Shown piece by piece: positions 1 to 8,801 of a stretch of DNA of 64,000 bases (position 1 is its first letter; the number at the start of each line of letters is the position of its first letter). The notes under the pieces were generated by a model. It was not told the DNA's origin. It searched no databases and saw only the letters and a program-made list of their open reading frames with translations. The stretch is from OLB7 sp966250335 (GTDB taxonomy: Bacteria; Bacteroidota; Ignavibacteria; OLB7). The stretch is from assembly GCA_966250335.1 (NCBI GenBank), contig CBINGZ010000005.1, forward strand, positions 62,001 to 126,000, read 5' to 3'. The position numbers and the translations under genes were made by a program.

Positions 1-118
1 TGAGCTCGTCGACGGTTCCGTACGATTCTATTCTGATGGAGTCCTTGGAGACCCGCTCGCCGCCGAAGAGGCCGGTTGTTCCGTCATCTCCGGTTTTCGT
101 GTAGATTCTGAAGGCCAT
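1..118 (-). CDS. ATP:cob(I)alamin adenosyltransferase (PduO/MMAB type), N-terminal fragment
   Basis: The first 39 codons of a minus-strand gene are visible; the rest lies beyond the window edge. The reverse complement reads MAFRIYTKTGDDGTTGLFGG and continues with ERVSKDS and a YGTVDEL segment. This is the typical N-terminus of PduO-type adenosyltransferases: the YTKTGD-G-TGL-GG phosphate-binding segment followed by the G-VDEL helix. The enzyme transfers the adenosyl group of ATP to cob(I)alamin in the cytoplasm. The ATG at 116-118 is the only sensible start because the family motif begins about five residues later. It is divergent from the downstream phosphodiesterase gene. The identification rests on the N-terminal motif only. 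Confidence 0.85.
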   Translation of the reverse strand, partial: MAFRIYTKTGDDGTTGLFGGERVSKDSIRIESYGTVDEL

Positions 119-260
119 GCGCTGAAGTTCCGTGTGTCAACACCGGAATTCCGGTGAACGTTCCGTGGCCCCGAGGGGGTCCGCCGCGCCGTCGATTCGA
201 TCGGCGCCGCCCCGGGGAAGCGTCGATATCTTTATCTTCCGCTCTGCTCAAGGACCCAAC

Positions 261-1079
261 ATGCCCCAAATTACACATATTCTGATGGTAGGCGACGTTG
301 TCGGGGAGCCCGGCCTGCAACGTCTTCAGGATGATCTCCCCGGACTGATCGCCGCCTACGGCGCCGAGTTCGTGATCGTCAACGGCGAGAACGTCTACGA
401 AGGGAAGGGAATCCGCCCCGCCGAGGCGGAGACGATCTTCAAGGCGGGAGCGCACGTCATCACCTCCGGCAACCATATCTGGGAACGCTGGCAGTCGAAG
501 GATGTGATGGCCTCCAACAAGAACGTCCTTCGTCCCCTCAACTATCCCCGAGGAAACGTCGGCTGCGGTTACGTCGTCCAGACGCTCCCGAACGGGAGGA
601 AGATCGCCGTCGTCAACCTTCAGGGACGGACCTACATGCAGCCGATCGACTGCCCCTTCCAGACCGCCGACTGGGTCGTCGACAGGCTCCAGCACGAAGT
701 CGACGCGATCATCGTCGACTTCCACGCCGAGGCGACGGCGGAGAAGATGGCCCTGGCGTGGTACCTGGACGGCCGGGTGAGCGCCGTGGTCGGAACGCAT
801 ACCCACGTGCAGACCAACGACGCCAGAATTCTGACGGGAGGGACCGCATTTCTCACCGACGTAGGCATGACCGGTCCCTACGATTCCGTCATAGGGATGA
901 AGAAGGATGTCGCCATACGGCGATTCATCTCCCAGACCCCGCACAAGTTCGAAATGGCGAGCGGCGACACGAAACTGGCCGCCGTCTATCTGCAGGTCGA
1001 TCTTGAGACCGGCAGGGCGGAGGCGATCGAGCCGATCATCTCTCCCCCATTTCTTGCTCCCCGTGTACCTATAGCTTGA
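261..1079 (+). CDS. ymdB: YmdB-family metallophosphoesterase (TIGR00282 type)
   Basis: The 272-residue protein belongs to the YmdB-like calcineurin-fold phosphoesterases, members of which hydrolyse 2',3'-cyclic nucleotides with a di-metal centre. Visible motifs are GDVVG near residue 11 (first metal Asp), NGEN, SGNHIWE (Asn-His pair), DFHAEATAEK and GTHTHVQT (His metal ligands), in family order. The frame is open further upstream to 132, but homology begins at the ATG at 261 (MPQITHILMVGDVVG), so I use that start. Length matches the family norm of about 260-280 residues. It precedes the secreted protease gene by 6 bp, so co-transcription is likely, although no functional link is obvious. Confidence 0.93.
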   Translation: MPQITHILMVGDVVGEPGLQRLQDDLPGLIAAYGAEFVIVNGENVYEGKGIRPAEAETIFKAGAHVITSGNHIWERWQSKDVMASNKNVLRPLNYPRGNVGCGYVVQTLPNGRKIAVVNLQGRTYMQPIDCPFQTADWVVDRLQHEVDAIIVDFHAEATAEKMALAWYLDGRVSAVVGTHTHVQTNDARILTGGTAFLTDVGMTGPYDSVIGMKKDVAIRRFISQTPHKFEMASGDTKLAAVYLQVDLETGRAEAIEPIISPPFLAPRVPIA

Positions 1080-1085
1080 GCGCGT

Positions 1086-4000
1086 ATGAACAGGCGGATC
1101 GCTTCCCTCTACAGATCAGTTCTCCCTCTCCTTCTGCTCCCGGCGGTCGCCGGGACGATCTACGGCCAGGCCGTGGAGGAAGCGACCGCCCCCTCGGCGC
1201 CCGCCCGTCCTCCCCTCCCGGTCACGATGAGCGCGAAGGACCGGGCCCTCATGACGTTCGGGACGATCCCCGATATCGGAAGGGAGGGGAAGGTGGCCGC
1301 CAGGGTGGTCTACGTGAAGCTCCGGGCGGTAGAGCGCGAAGAGATGCCGCTCGACCTCGATCTCGATGATTTCCAGGGGATACGGCTCCCCGCGACCATC
1401 GACACGAGGATGGTGACGATTGCCGCCGCCGCCGGGATCATGCCGGTGCAGGCGACGCGGATGGCCTCCTCGCTCGTCGCGGTCGATACAAAGGTCTCAG
1501 CGCGACGCAACGCCCTCTCGTTCCCGGCGCAGGCAGCCGCGGAGCGCGCGGAGGCGGAGCTGGGGAGGATCGTGGAGCTCTACTACTCCGCCGACATCCA
1601 CCCGCGCGAGGCGGCGAAACGGCTGATGAAATCGGCCGAGGTGGAATACGCCGAGCCGGTCATCATCCCGAAGCTGCTCGCCCCCGCGTCGCCGAACGAT
1701 CCGGAGATCTGGCGGCAGTCGTCGCTGCCGCAGGTGCGCGCCTACGACGCATGGGATGTCTGGCAGGGGGATACGTCGATGGTGGTCGCGATCGTCGACG
1801 CCGGGGTCGACATGTTCCATGAGGATCTTGCCCCGAACATCCAGGAGAACCCCGGCGAGAGCGGAATCGACGGAAGCGGGAACGACAGACGAACCAACGG
1901 GGTCGACGACGACGGGAACGGCGTGATCGACGACTGGCGGGGAGCGAACATGACCTCCCAGCTGGATGGTTCGGTCCCCGGCGACACCCGCGGCAACGCG
2001 CACGGCACGGCGGTGAGCGGGATCGCCGCCGCCGCCACCAACAACCGCAAGGGGATCGCCGGCGTCGCCAACCGCTGCCGCTTCTTTCCGATCAAGGCCG
2101 CCCGCAGCGACAACTTCGAACTGACCCACGCCTACGAGGGGCTGGTCTACGCGGCGAAGCGCGGCTTCAAGGTGATCAACTGCAGCTGGGGCGATCCCGA
2201 ACGCTCGCGCCTGATGGAGGACCTCATCACCAATCTCGTCCTTGCCTACGATGTGGCGATCGTCGCCGCGGCCGGGAACGATCCGATTCATGAGCAATAC
2301 TTCCCGGCAGGATATAACCATGTGCTCGGCGTGGGGGCCGTCGGCTCCGACGACCGCTACGCCACGACCTGGGGTGAGCATGTCGGGGTCTCCGCCCCGA
2401 TCGGCTACACCACGACCAACGACAACCAGTACACCGAGGTCGGTCTCGCCTCCTCCTATTCCTCTCCGTTCGTCACCGGCGCCCTTGCGCTGGTGCGGAG
2501 CCGCTTCCCGCAGCTGACGGCGGACCAGGCGATAGCCCACGTCCGTCTGACGGCCGACAACGTGGAGGGGAGAAATCCCGGGACCGAGAAGCTGGCGGGC
2601 TACGGCCGTCTCAACATCCACAAGGCGCTGACGACCGATCCCTTCTCCCATCCGGGGATCGTCATCGACACTCTCTATCTGGCGGCTCCCAACGGATCGC
2701 CCCACGATAATTTTGCCGTCGGCGAGAACGGGAGCATACGGGTCAGGCTGAAGAACCTGCTCGGCGACGCGCGGAACGTACGCGTGCGGATCGTCACGTA
2801 CGACACGACGAATCGCGCCGTGGAGGTTGCCGCCGACACGCTGGAGATCGAGGAGATGACGACGGGGGAGATAGTGCTGGCGACGAAGGGGGTGGGATTC
2901 CACGTCGCATCGTTGAGCGATACGCGTATCGGGCTTCGGGTGGAGATCACCGCCGACGGCGACTACACCGACTACGACTACGACCGGGCGCTCTTCACCA
3001 AGCCGTATCTGACGGCCGTCTCGCGCGACCTGCGGCTCTCCTTCACCAGCAAGGGGCGCCTCGGGTTCCACGACTACCCGGACAACAGCATCGGCGAGGG
3101 GATACTCTTCCGGAACAGCTCCTTCCTCTATGAAGGGGGACTGATCATCGCGGGGGGGATGGACAGGATCATCAGCACCGTGCGCGGCAGCGACGCGTCG
3201 GTTCCGGAATCGGATCTGATCGTGACGGAGATGCCGAACACGGCGAACGATTCCACCATGACCCTGAGCGATTCCGTCGCGACGGGGGGACGCGGCATGG
3301 GGCTGGAGTTCCGCGCCCGCCTCCTCACGAGCGAGGGGGCGCCGAACGCCGTCGGGCTCGAACTCCGGACCCGGAACGTGAGCGCCGAGCGGTACGACAG
3401 CCTCAGGATCGGGCTCTTCATGGACTGGGATCTGCACGGAAACGACGACGCGCAGCGGGTGACCTACGAAACCAACGGCGCCACCGGCATGGCCTTCCAC
3501 GGAAGGATCTCCGGACCGGAGGGATATTCCGCCGTCGCCGGGGTGGCCCTTCCGGCTCCTAATCCGATATTCTACGCCATCAGGAACAACGGGGACAGCG
3601 TCAACATCTACAACGGTTTCGCCCTGGTGGAGAAGTGGCGCGTCCTCTCGAACGGTGTCGGCTCCCCCTCATCGGGTCCGGGGGACATCAGCCTGGTGAT
3701 CGGGAACAGGGCGTCGCTGGCGCCGGGGGAGGAGGATACCACACTCTTCGTGATCGGGGTGGGGGGACCGGGGGAGGACCCGCTGGAAGCGGCGCGCCGG
3801 TTCATGACGGGGACCTCCGGGGTGGTCGCGGAACAGAACCGGAAGGGGAGCGGGAGCGTGCTGGGGAACCCTTCGCCGAACCCGTTCAACCGGAACATCT
3901 CGATCGACGTCCGACCCGCGCATCGCGAGGCGCTCCTCCGGATCTTCGACAGCTCGGGACGCGAGGTTGCCGATCTGAGCGGACGGCTTCCTTCGGATAA

Positions 4001-4112
4001 CTCGGCGGCAAGTATTACATTCGACGCGGCGTCGCTGCCGAGCGGATTGTACTACATCCGATATTCCGCGGGCGACTACTCGGAATCGCGCCAGATGCTG
4101 CTGATCCGGTAG
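1086..4112 (+). CDS. Subtilisin-like S8 serine peptidase with T9SS type A sorting domain
   Basis: A 1008-residue secreted protease. The N-terminus is a signal peptide (basic MNRR, hydrophobic LPLLLLPAVAG, then QA). The catalytic triad of family S8 is visible: Asp238 in VAIVDAGVD, His306 in HGTAVSG, and Ser457 in ASSYSSPFVTG, which matches the GTSMAxP box with G-T changed to A-S. A non-catalytic region follows, and the last 80 or so residues (from GNPSPNPF, through the LRIFDSSGREV strand, to a terminal GLYYIRY strand) form a Por-type C-terminal sorting domain. It should therefore cross the outer membrane by the type IX system and be cell-surface attached or released. The start ATG lies 6 bp after the ymdB stop. 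Confidence 0.93.
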   Translation: MNRRIASLYRSVLPLLLLPAVAGTIYGQAVEEATAPSAPARPPLPVTMSAKDRALMTFGTIPDIGREGKVAARVVYVKLRAVEREEMPLDLDLDDFQGIRLPATIDTRMVTIAAAAGIMPVQATRMASSLVAVDTKVSARRNALSFPAQAAAERAEAELGRIVELYYSADIHPREAAKRLMKSAEVEYAEPVIIPKLLAPASPNDPEIWRQSSLPQVRAYDAWDVWQGDTSMVVAIVDAGVDMFHEDLAPNIQENPGESGIDGSGNDRRTNGVDDDGNGVIDDWRGANMTSQLDGSVPGDTRGNAHGTAVSGIAAAATNNRKGIAGVANRCRFFPIKAARSDNFELTHAYEGLVYAAKRGFKVINCSWGDPERSRLMEDLITNLVLAYDVAIVAAAGNDPIHEQYFPAGYNHVLGVGAVGSDDRYATTWGEHVGVSAPIGYTTTNDNQYTEVGLASSYSSPFVTGALALVRSRFPQLTADQAIAHVRLTADNVEGRNPGTEKLAGYGRLNIHKALTTDPFSHPGIVIDTLYLAAPNGSPHDNFAVGENGSIRVRLKNLLGDARNVRVRIVTYDTTNRAVEVAADTLEIEEMTTGEIVLATKGVGFHVASLSDTRIGLRVEITADGDYTDYDYDRALFTKPYLTAVSRDLRLSFTSKGRLGFHDYPDNSIGEGILFRNSSFLYEGGLIIAGGMDRIISTVRGSDASVPESDLIVTEMPNTANDSTMTLSDSVATGGRGMGLEFRARLLTSEGAPNAVGLELRTRNVSAERYDSLRIGLFMDWDLHGNDDAQRVTYETNGATGMAFHGRISGPEGYSAVAGVALPAPNPIFYAIRNNGDSVNIYNGFALVEKWRVLSNGVGSPSSGPGDISLVIGNRASLAPGEEDTTLFVIGVGGPGEDPLEAARRFMTGTSGVVAEQNRKGSGSVLGNPSPNPFNRNISIDVRPAHREALLRIFDSSGREVADLSGRLPSDNSAASITFDAASLPSGLYYIRYSAGDYSESRQMLLIR

Positions 4113-4189
4113 ACGTTTCCGTTCGGCCGCTTCCGGCCCCCTTCGTTCCTCCGGTCTGCCCCGCATACCGGTCCCAACAACCGGCCTCG

Positions 4190-4957
4190 ATGGAATTTCA
4201 GCGTCTTCAGGTGGATATCGCCGACACGGTCGGCACGATCTGGCTCAACCGGCCCGACAAGCGGAACGCCCTCGACCGGACGATGGTCGACGAGCTTTAT
4301 CAGGCGGTCGGGATGCTCGGGGAGAACGACGAGGTCCGCTCGATCGTTCTGGGGGGAAGGGGCGCCGCCTTCTGCGCCGGCGCCGATCTCGCCTACCTTC
4401 GGGAGATGGCGGAGTTCACGGTGCTGGACAATATGGACGACTCGGCGGCGCTGGCTCGCACGCTGAAGGCGATCTACGACGTCCCCAAACCGGTGATCGC
4501 GAGAGTCCACGGCCCGGCGATCGCCGGCGGGTGCGGTCTTGCCACGGTCTGCGATATTATCGTGGCGGGGAGCGCCGCCAGCTTCGGATATACCGAGGTG
4601 AAGATCGGCTTCATTCCCGCCATCGTCCTCGCCTTCCTCATCAGGAAGGTCCCGGCGGTGCAGGCGCGGGAGCTGGTGCTGACCGGCCGGATCATCGACG
4701 TCCACGAGGCGCAGAGCCGGGGGCTCGTGACCACGGTGGTGGGGGATGACGAGGCGCTCGACACGCATATCGCCTCGATCACCCGCGACATAGCGCGCGC
4801 CAGCTCCTCGGCCGTCGCGCTTACCAAGCAGATGCTCACCGCGCTCGACGAGATGCCGCTCCCTTCGGCGCTCGACTACGCGGCCCGGATGAACGCCCTG
4901 ACCCGCATGACCCCCGACTGCCGGGAGGGGATCGCCCGCTTCCTCGACAGACGGTAG
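4190..4957 (+). CDS. Enoyl-CoA hydratase/isomerase family protein (methylglutaconyl-CoA hydratase-like)
   Basis: A 255-residue crotonase-fold protein. The CoA-binding and oxyanion-hole segments are clear: AFCAGADLAYL near residue 60-70 and HGPAIAGGCGLATVCD near 108-122, followed by TEVKIGFIP near 135. In classical enoyl-CoA hydratases two glutamates are catalytic. Here Glu136 is retained, but the position of the other (GGGCE in the standard enzyme) is Gly116. That pattern occurs in methylglutaconyl-CoA hydratase-like and other crotonases, so the substrate is better left open, with leucine degradation one possibility. There are no acyl-CoA neighbours. The start at 4190 lacks a clear Shine-Dalgarno sequence. 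Confidence 0.85.
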   Translation: MEFQRLQVDIADTVGTIWLNRPDKRNALDRTMVDELYQAVGMLGENDEVRSIVLGGRGAAFCAGADLAYLREMAEFTVLDNMDDSAALARTLKAIYDVPKPVIARVHGPAIAGGCGLATVCDIIVAGSAASFGYTEVKIGFIPAIVLAFLIRKVPAVQARELVLTGRIIDVHEAQSRGLVTTVVGDDEALDTHIASITRDIARASSSAVALTKQMLTALDEMPLPSALDYAARMNALTRMTPDCREGIARFLDRR

Positions 4958-5080
4958 CCCGCTCCTTCCGGACTCCGGCGGAGAACCCTCGCCCGACGTA
5001 GTGCGATATCGTTCAGCGATATCGATGCGCGATAGAATGTTCGATTCTCTCTTCCATACATCAAACTCGGTGAGATATAT

Positions 5081-5941
5081 ATGATCGATCGATGCAAGGC
5101 GCTGCGATGGGGAGTGCTCGCTGCGGCCCTCCTTCTGCTTGCCGGGGCCTCGCCGGCCGACGCCCAGGTGAAGACCCCGGTCAAACTGGTCCGCGGAGCG
5201 GTCTACGACTCCAGGACGAAACAGCCCATCACCGACGGCGGAAAGATGTGGGCCTATGAGGAGCGGGAGAGCACGTCGGTGAGCAGTTCCAAGGTGAACG
5301 CGGGGACGGGAGCGTTCCAGATGCTCCTCGATCCGGTGATGGGATACCGGTTCCGCGTGAAGACGCCGGGCCATTTCATCACCGACTACTACTTCTGCAC
5401 GCCGGGCGGGCTCGACTACCAGGAGCTCGATACGATATTCTATATCGATCCTATTCCGATAGGAGCCACGATCTACGAGGGAAGGCTCTTCGAGCCGAAC
5501 AGCGCAGAGCTGAGGGTGACGGCCGATCTCCGCAATCTTGTCGACCTCCTCAAGACGAACCAGTCGGTGGCGGTCGACGTGACGGTGACGCCGGACTTCC
5601 AGGACGCCCCCCCGCCTCCGCCCCCTCCCCCCGCCAAGAAGGGAGCCAAGCCGAAGAAGCTGAAGAAGGGGGAAGCGCCTCCGCCTCCCGCCCCCGTCGC
5701 TCCCGTGACGCCGCAGATGACCGAGCAGGAGAAGACGGAGCTGGCGAAGAAGCGGGCGGACGCCGTCAAGGAGTTCATGAAGCAGCAGAAGGTGAGCGTG
5801 ACCCGTCTGAACTGGCAGTTCGGCCAGCCGGTGAACCTGGCGCACAACGCCGACAGGTCGACCTTCCCGACGAACGTCCAGATCAAGATCAAGGAGATCA
5901 GGACCGACGAGGAGGATAACGACAGCGACAGCGATTACTGA
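5081..5941 (+). CDS. Secreted OmpA-like domain protein with proline-rich insertion
   Basis: A 286-residue protein with a cleavable signal (hydrophobic stretch to about residue 23, cleavage near ADAQ). Residues about 35-125 look like a beta-rich domain. From about residue 134 the pattern GRLFEPNSAELR, then LRNLVDLLKTN, then KKRADAVKEFMKQQKVSVTRLNW follows the OmpA C-terminal fold, which binds peptidoglycan. The segment that normally carries the GHTD motif is replaced by a Pro/Lys-rich insertion of about 40 residues (APPPPPPPPAKKG and APPPPAPVAP). The C-terminus is acidic (DEEDNDSDSDY). The diaminopimelate-binding residues seem absent, so peptidoglycan binding is doubtful. It sits alone between the crotonase and yicC. 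Confidence 0.6.
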   Translation: MIDRCKALRWGVLAAALLLLAGASPADAQVKTPVKLVRGAVYDSRTKQPITDGGKMWAYEERESTSVSSSKVNAGTGAFQMLLDPVMGYRFRVKTPGHFITDYYFCTPGGLDYQELDTIFYIDPIPIGATIYEGRLFEPNSAELRVTADLRNLVDLLKTNQSVAVDVTVTPDFQDAPPPPPPPPAKKGAKPKKLKKGEAPPPPAPVAPVTPQMTEQEKTELAKKRADAVKEFMKQQKVSVTRLNWQFGQPVNLAHNADRSTFPTNVQIKIKEIRTDEEDNDSDSDY

Positions 5942-5990
5942 CCGTCGGCGATCGACGGGCCCCGGATCGGGGCTTCGGAAGAGTTTCACG

Positions 5991-6027
5991 GGGACGATTC
6001 GTAACGGGTCGTCCCTTCGTCTTTTTT
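5991..6027 (+). terminator. Rho-independent terminator after the OmpA-like gene
   Basis: A 7-bp stem GGGACGA/TCGTCCC (5991-5997 with 6009-6015) is followed by a T-rich tract ending at 6027. It lies 50 bp after the upstream stop codon and just before the promoter-like element of yicC. Confidence 0.6.
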
Positions 6028-6029
6028 CG

Positions 6030-6037
6030 TAAGTTTG
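6030..6037 (+). promoter_or_regulatory. TAnnTTTG promoter element upstream of yicC
   Basis: TAAGTTTG matches the Bacteroidota -7 consensus TAnnTTTG and stands 43 bp before the yicC ATG, immediately after a terminator-like hairpin. No convincing -33 box is seen. Confidence 0.5.
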
Positions 6038-6080
6038 GAGCTTCGTCGTACGCATCTAGCGACAACACAGGTAAAGTTCT

Positions 6081-6959
6081 ATGATCATCAGCATGACCGG
6101 CTACGGCCGGGGTGAGCTGGCTCAGAACGGGGTGACGATCAGCGTCGAACTCCGGAGCCTCAACAGCCGGTATCTCGAGGTCATCACACGTGTGCCGCGT
6201 GACCTCAACCCGCGTGAGAACGACATTCGCGAGATCCTTCGCAAGTCTCTCACGCGCGGCAAGGTCCACGTCAGCATCAACATCGAGCGCGATACGGCCC
6301 AGGCCGTCGAGTTCTCGGTCGATCCGGAACTGGTCCGGGTCTACAAGGAGGGGCTGGAGCAGATCCGCAAGGCGGCCAAGATCAAGGAGACCGTCAATCT
6401 GGCTCATCTGCTGGCGTTCAGCAACGAGCTGATGAAGGTCGGGGGGGATCGCGACGCGTCGATCGAATGGGACCTTGTGGCCCAGGCGCTCGACCAGGCG
6501 ATCCAGGATCTGGAGCGGATGCGGAGGAACGAGGGGCGGGAGCTGGCCCACGATATCCGCGACAGGATCAAGGCGATCGACGAGATGATCGACCGCGTGG
6601 AGCAGATCTCCCGCGAGCGCATCCCGACCGAGCGCCAGCGGCTGCGCGAGAAGATCGCCCAGCTCTTCGAGAACGACGAGATCGACGAGCAGCGTCTGGA
6701 GTTCGAGATCGTGATCCTGGCCGAGAAGCTCGACGTCACCGAGGAGTGCGTCCGCTACCGCAGCCACTCCAAGTACTTCATGGAGGCGGTCAAGGGGCCG
6801 GAGCCGGCGGGACGGAAGCTCGGATTCCTTCTGCAGGAGATGAACAGGGAGATCACGACGATCGGCTCCAAGTCCAACGACTCGGAGATCGCGCATCTCG
6901 TGGTCCGCGCCAAGGAGGAGCTGGAGAAGATCCGGGAACAGGTCCAGAACATCGAATGA
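6081..6959 (+). CDS. yicC: YicC/YloC family endoribonuclease
   Basis: The 292-residue protein opens with MIISMTGYGRGEL, the hallmark of the YicC family, followed by VELRSLNSRYLEV. The C-terminal half carries EKLDVTEECVRYRSHSKYF and GRKLGFLLQEMNREITTIGSKS, which match the conserved C-terminal DUF1732 region. Family members are endoribonucleases linked to RNA decay and stationary-phase survival. The gene overlaps gmk by four bases (ATGA), so the two are translationally coupled. YicC and guanylate kinase adjacency is widely conserved, and rpoZ follows, as in many bacteria. Confidence 0.95.
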   Translation: MIISMTGYGRGELAQNGVTISVELRSLNSRYLEVITRVPRDLNPRENDIREILRKSLTRGKVHVSINIERDTAQAVEFSVDPELVRVYKEGLEQIRKAAKIKETVNLAHLLAFSNELMKVGGDRDASIEWDLVAQALDQAIQDLERMRRNEGRELAHDIRDRIKAIDEMIDRVEQISRERIPTERQRLREKIAQLFENDEIDEQRLEFEIVILAEKLDVTEECVRYRSHSKYFMEAVKGPEPAGRKLGFLLQEMNREITTIGSKSNDSEIAHLVVRAKEELEKIREQVQNIE

Positions 6960-7510
6960 GACGTCTCCTCGTGCTGTCGGCCCCGTCGGGCGCCGGGAAG
7001 ACCACGATCGCGCATCGGCTGCTGGAACGGAATCCCGACTGGCGGTTCTCGATCTCCGCGACCACGCGCCGGCAGCGCCCCAACGAGGTGGACGGGATCG
7101 ACTACCATTTCATCGACGCCGACGAGTTCCGTCGCAGGATCGCCGAAGGGGATCTGATAGAGTGGGAGGAGATCTTCGGCAACTACTACGGCACCCTCAA
7201 GAGCCAGGTGGCCGGCGCGCTGGAACGGGACGCGGAGTCGCTGATGGTCTTCGACGTCGATGTGAACGGGGCGATCTCCATACGCCACGCCTTCCCGGAC
7301 GACGCCCTCCTCGTCTTCATCGCCCCCCCGTCGTTCCCCGAACTGGAGCGCAGGCTGCGCGACAGGCGGACCGAGACCGACGAGGCGATCCGTCAGCGGA
7401 TCGACCGGGCCAGAATGGAGATGGAGATGCAGGAGGAGTTCGACGCCGTGGTCGTCAACGACGACGTGGAGCGGGCGGTGACGGAGATCGAAGGGCTCGT
7501 CAGGCAATAA
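6956..7510 (+). CDS. gmk: Guanylate kinase
   Basis: A 184-residue cytoplasmic kinase converting GMP and ATP to GDP and ADP. The P-loop APSGAGKTT is at residues 9-17. The GMP-binding segment follows (SATTRRQRPNEVDGIDYHFID), then GDLIEWEEIFGNYYGT and VFDVDVNGAISI. The lid arginines are in RLRDRRTETDEAI. Length is slightly shorter than the 200-residue norm but complete. I place the start at the ATG that overlaps the yicC stop (ATGA), because the P-loop follows it at the usual distance. The frame is open further upstream, but that part is antisense-free noise within yicC. Confidence 0.96.
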   Translation: MRRLLVLSAPSGAGKTTIAHRLLERNPDWRFSISATTRRQRPNEVDGIDYHFIDADEFRRRIAEGDLIEWEEIFGNYYGTLKSQVAGALERDAESLMVFDVDVNGAISIRHAFPDDALLVFIAPPSFPELERRLRDRRTETDEAIRQRIDRARMEMEMQEEFDAVVVNDDVERAVTEIEGLVRQ

Positions 7511-7620
7511 TCAGACCGGTCGGGCCGTCACCTCTTTTCGGCGGCATCCGGCGGCCACGGCCCCCCTTCTACTCGTATTGCGATTTACACTCGATCACAT
7601 ATATCAGGAGCACTACACGT

Positions 7621-7914
7621 ATGCCGATCAGACCGGTAGACTTGAAGCAGGCGACCGGCGATGCCACCAGCATCTACGAGGCGATCGTCATCATGTCGCG
7701 CCGCGCGCGCCAGATCAACGACGAGCTGAAGGAGAACCTCTCCCGCCGCCTGGAAACCGTCGCAAGCTCGGGTGACGACGATGGGGATATCACGAACCTC
7801 GATCAGCTCGAGATCAGCCGCGAGTTCGATCAGATCCCGAAGCCGACCTTCCTCGCCATCGACGAAATGCTGGACGGCGAGCTCGAGTTCCGCTATCGCG
7901 AGTCGAAATTCTAA
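7621..7914 (+). CDS. rpoZ: DNA-directed RNA polymerase omega subunit
   Basis: A 97-residue protein with the omega pattern: an N-terminal helix with YEAIVIMSRRARQIND, which corresponds to the conserved R-A-R-QI segment that clasps the beta' subunit, followed by an acidic, variable tail. The ATG at 7621 starts the recognisable protein. It lies 110 bp after gmk, in the same order (yicC, gmk, rpoZ) as in many Gram-negative bacteria and in Chlorobiota. It is followed by a short tandem repeat and a strong hairpin. Confidence 0.88.
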   Translation: MPIRPVDLKQATGDATSIYEAIVIMSRRARQINDELKENLSRRLETVASSGDDDGDITNLDQLEISREFDQIPKPTFLAIDEMLDGELEFRYRESKF

Positions 7915-7917
7915 GAG

Positions 7918-7958
7918 CGGAGACTCCGCTCAACGGAGACTCCGCTCAACGGAGTCCC
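7918..7958 (+). repeat. 16-bp tandem repeat after rpoZ
   Basis: CGGAGACTCCGCTCAA occurs twice head to tail (7918-7933, 7934-7949) and a third truncated unit follows. Each unit contains a small inverted repeat (CGGAG/CTCCG), so the RNA would form adjacent short hairpins in the rpoZ 3' untranslated region. Confidence 0.7.
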
Positions 7959-7972
7959 GTTCGCTTCTTCAG

Positions 7973-8009
7973 GGCGGCGTGCCGGCAACGGTACGCCGCC
8001 TTCGTTTTT
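7973..8009 (+). terminator. Terminator downstream of rpoZ
   Basis: A 12-bp stem (7973-7984 with 7989-8000, one G-T pair) with a GCAA loop is followed by TTCGTTTTT. It sits in the 94-bp gap between the convergent rpoZ and ABC ATPase genes. Confidence 0.85.
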
Positions 8010-8725
8010 CAGACCGTCGCGCCCGCCCCTTCCCCGCGGCGGATATCGCTCAGGATCTTTCCATCCTTCATCTCGATCACCCGTTCGGCGTTCGCGGCGA
8101 TGGCGGGGTCGTGGGTCGCCATGATGAGGGTCAGGCGTTCGTTCCGGGAGATCCTCTCCAGCAGCTCCAGCACGGCGCGGCCGTTGGCGGAGTCGAGATT
8201 CCCCGTCGGTTCGTCGGCCAGGAGGATTCTGGGGTGATTGACGAGGGCGCGGGCGATCGCCGTTCGCTGCATCTCCCCCCCCGAAAGCTCGCTCGGTCTA
8301 TGCCCGGCGCGCGCCGCCATGCCGACCGCCTCCAGCAGCATCATTCCCCGTTCACGGCTCTCCCGTTCATTTTTTCCTGCAAGTTCCGCGGGGAGTGTGA
8401 CGTTTTCGAGAACGGAAAGGGTCGGCATAAGGTTGAAGAACTGGAACACGATGCCGACGGTGTTCCGTCGCAGAAGGGTCATCTCCCGGTCGCCGATCCG
8501 GGTGATGTCGCGTCCGTCGATCTCGATGCTCCCGGAGGTGGGGGCGTCGATGCCGCCGATCAGGTTCAGCAGGGTGCTCTTGCCGGAGCCGGAGGCGCCG
8601 ACGACCGTGGTGATCTCGCCTTCGAGGATATCGAGCGAGACGTCGTCAAGGGCCGTCACGCCGGTGCCGCGGTCGGGGCCGTAGACCCGGCCGACCGATC
8701 GAATCTTGATGATACTGTGCGCCAT
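8009..8725 (-). CDS. ABC transporter ATP-binding protein (LolD/MacB type)
   Basis: A 238-residue ATPase with Walker A GASGSGKST near residue 43, a Q-loop in VFQFFNLMPTLSVLENV, the signature LSGGEMQR, Walker B ILLADEP, the D-loop GNLDS and the switch His in MATHD. The FFNLMP-L-ENV and LSGGEMQR-AIARAL segments are typical of the LolD/MacB/FtsE-like branch that energises FtsX-fold permeases. No permease is adjacent. The LolC/LolE-like permease at 50 kb in this window is a plausible partner, which would make this the LolD of lipoprotein export, but other FtsX permeases may exist elsewhere. It is convergent with rpoZ and divergent from the SDR gene. Confidence 0.93.
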   Translation of the reverse strand: MAHSIIKIRSVGRVYGPDRGTGVTALDDVSLDILEGEITTVVGASGSGKSTLLNLIGGIDAPTSGSIEIDGRDITRIGDREMTLLRRNTVGIVFQFFNLMPTLSVLENVTLPAELAGKNERESRERGMMLLEAVGMAARAGHRPSELSGGEMQRTAIARALVNHPRILLADEPTGNLDSANGRAVLELLERISRNERLTLIMATHDPAIAANAERVIEMKDGKILSDIRRGEGAGATV

Positions 8726-8801
8726 CGATGGGACCTTCTTCGTATTTTTTCGGCTCTACTTACAAAGTTTCGACAAACATCCGAAGAAATCCGATTCACG
8801 C

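Noticed and set aside
1497..3500. Long minus-strand open frame (667 aa) opposite the S8 protease
   Set aside because: It is an antisense shadow of a GC-rich gene with clear catalytic motifs; its translation is low-complexity Arg/Val/Asp-rich with no domain.
4076..6055. 659-aa minus-strand frame covering the crotonase and OmpA-like genes
   Set aside because: It runs across two genes of established families on the other strand and across the intergenic gap, and shows no motif.
7918..7958. Tandem 16-bp repeats as a CRISPR array
   Set aside because: Units are contiguous with no spacers, and there are only two and a half of them; no cas gene is present.
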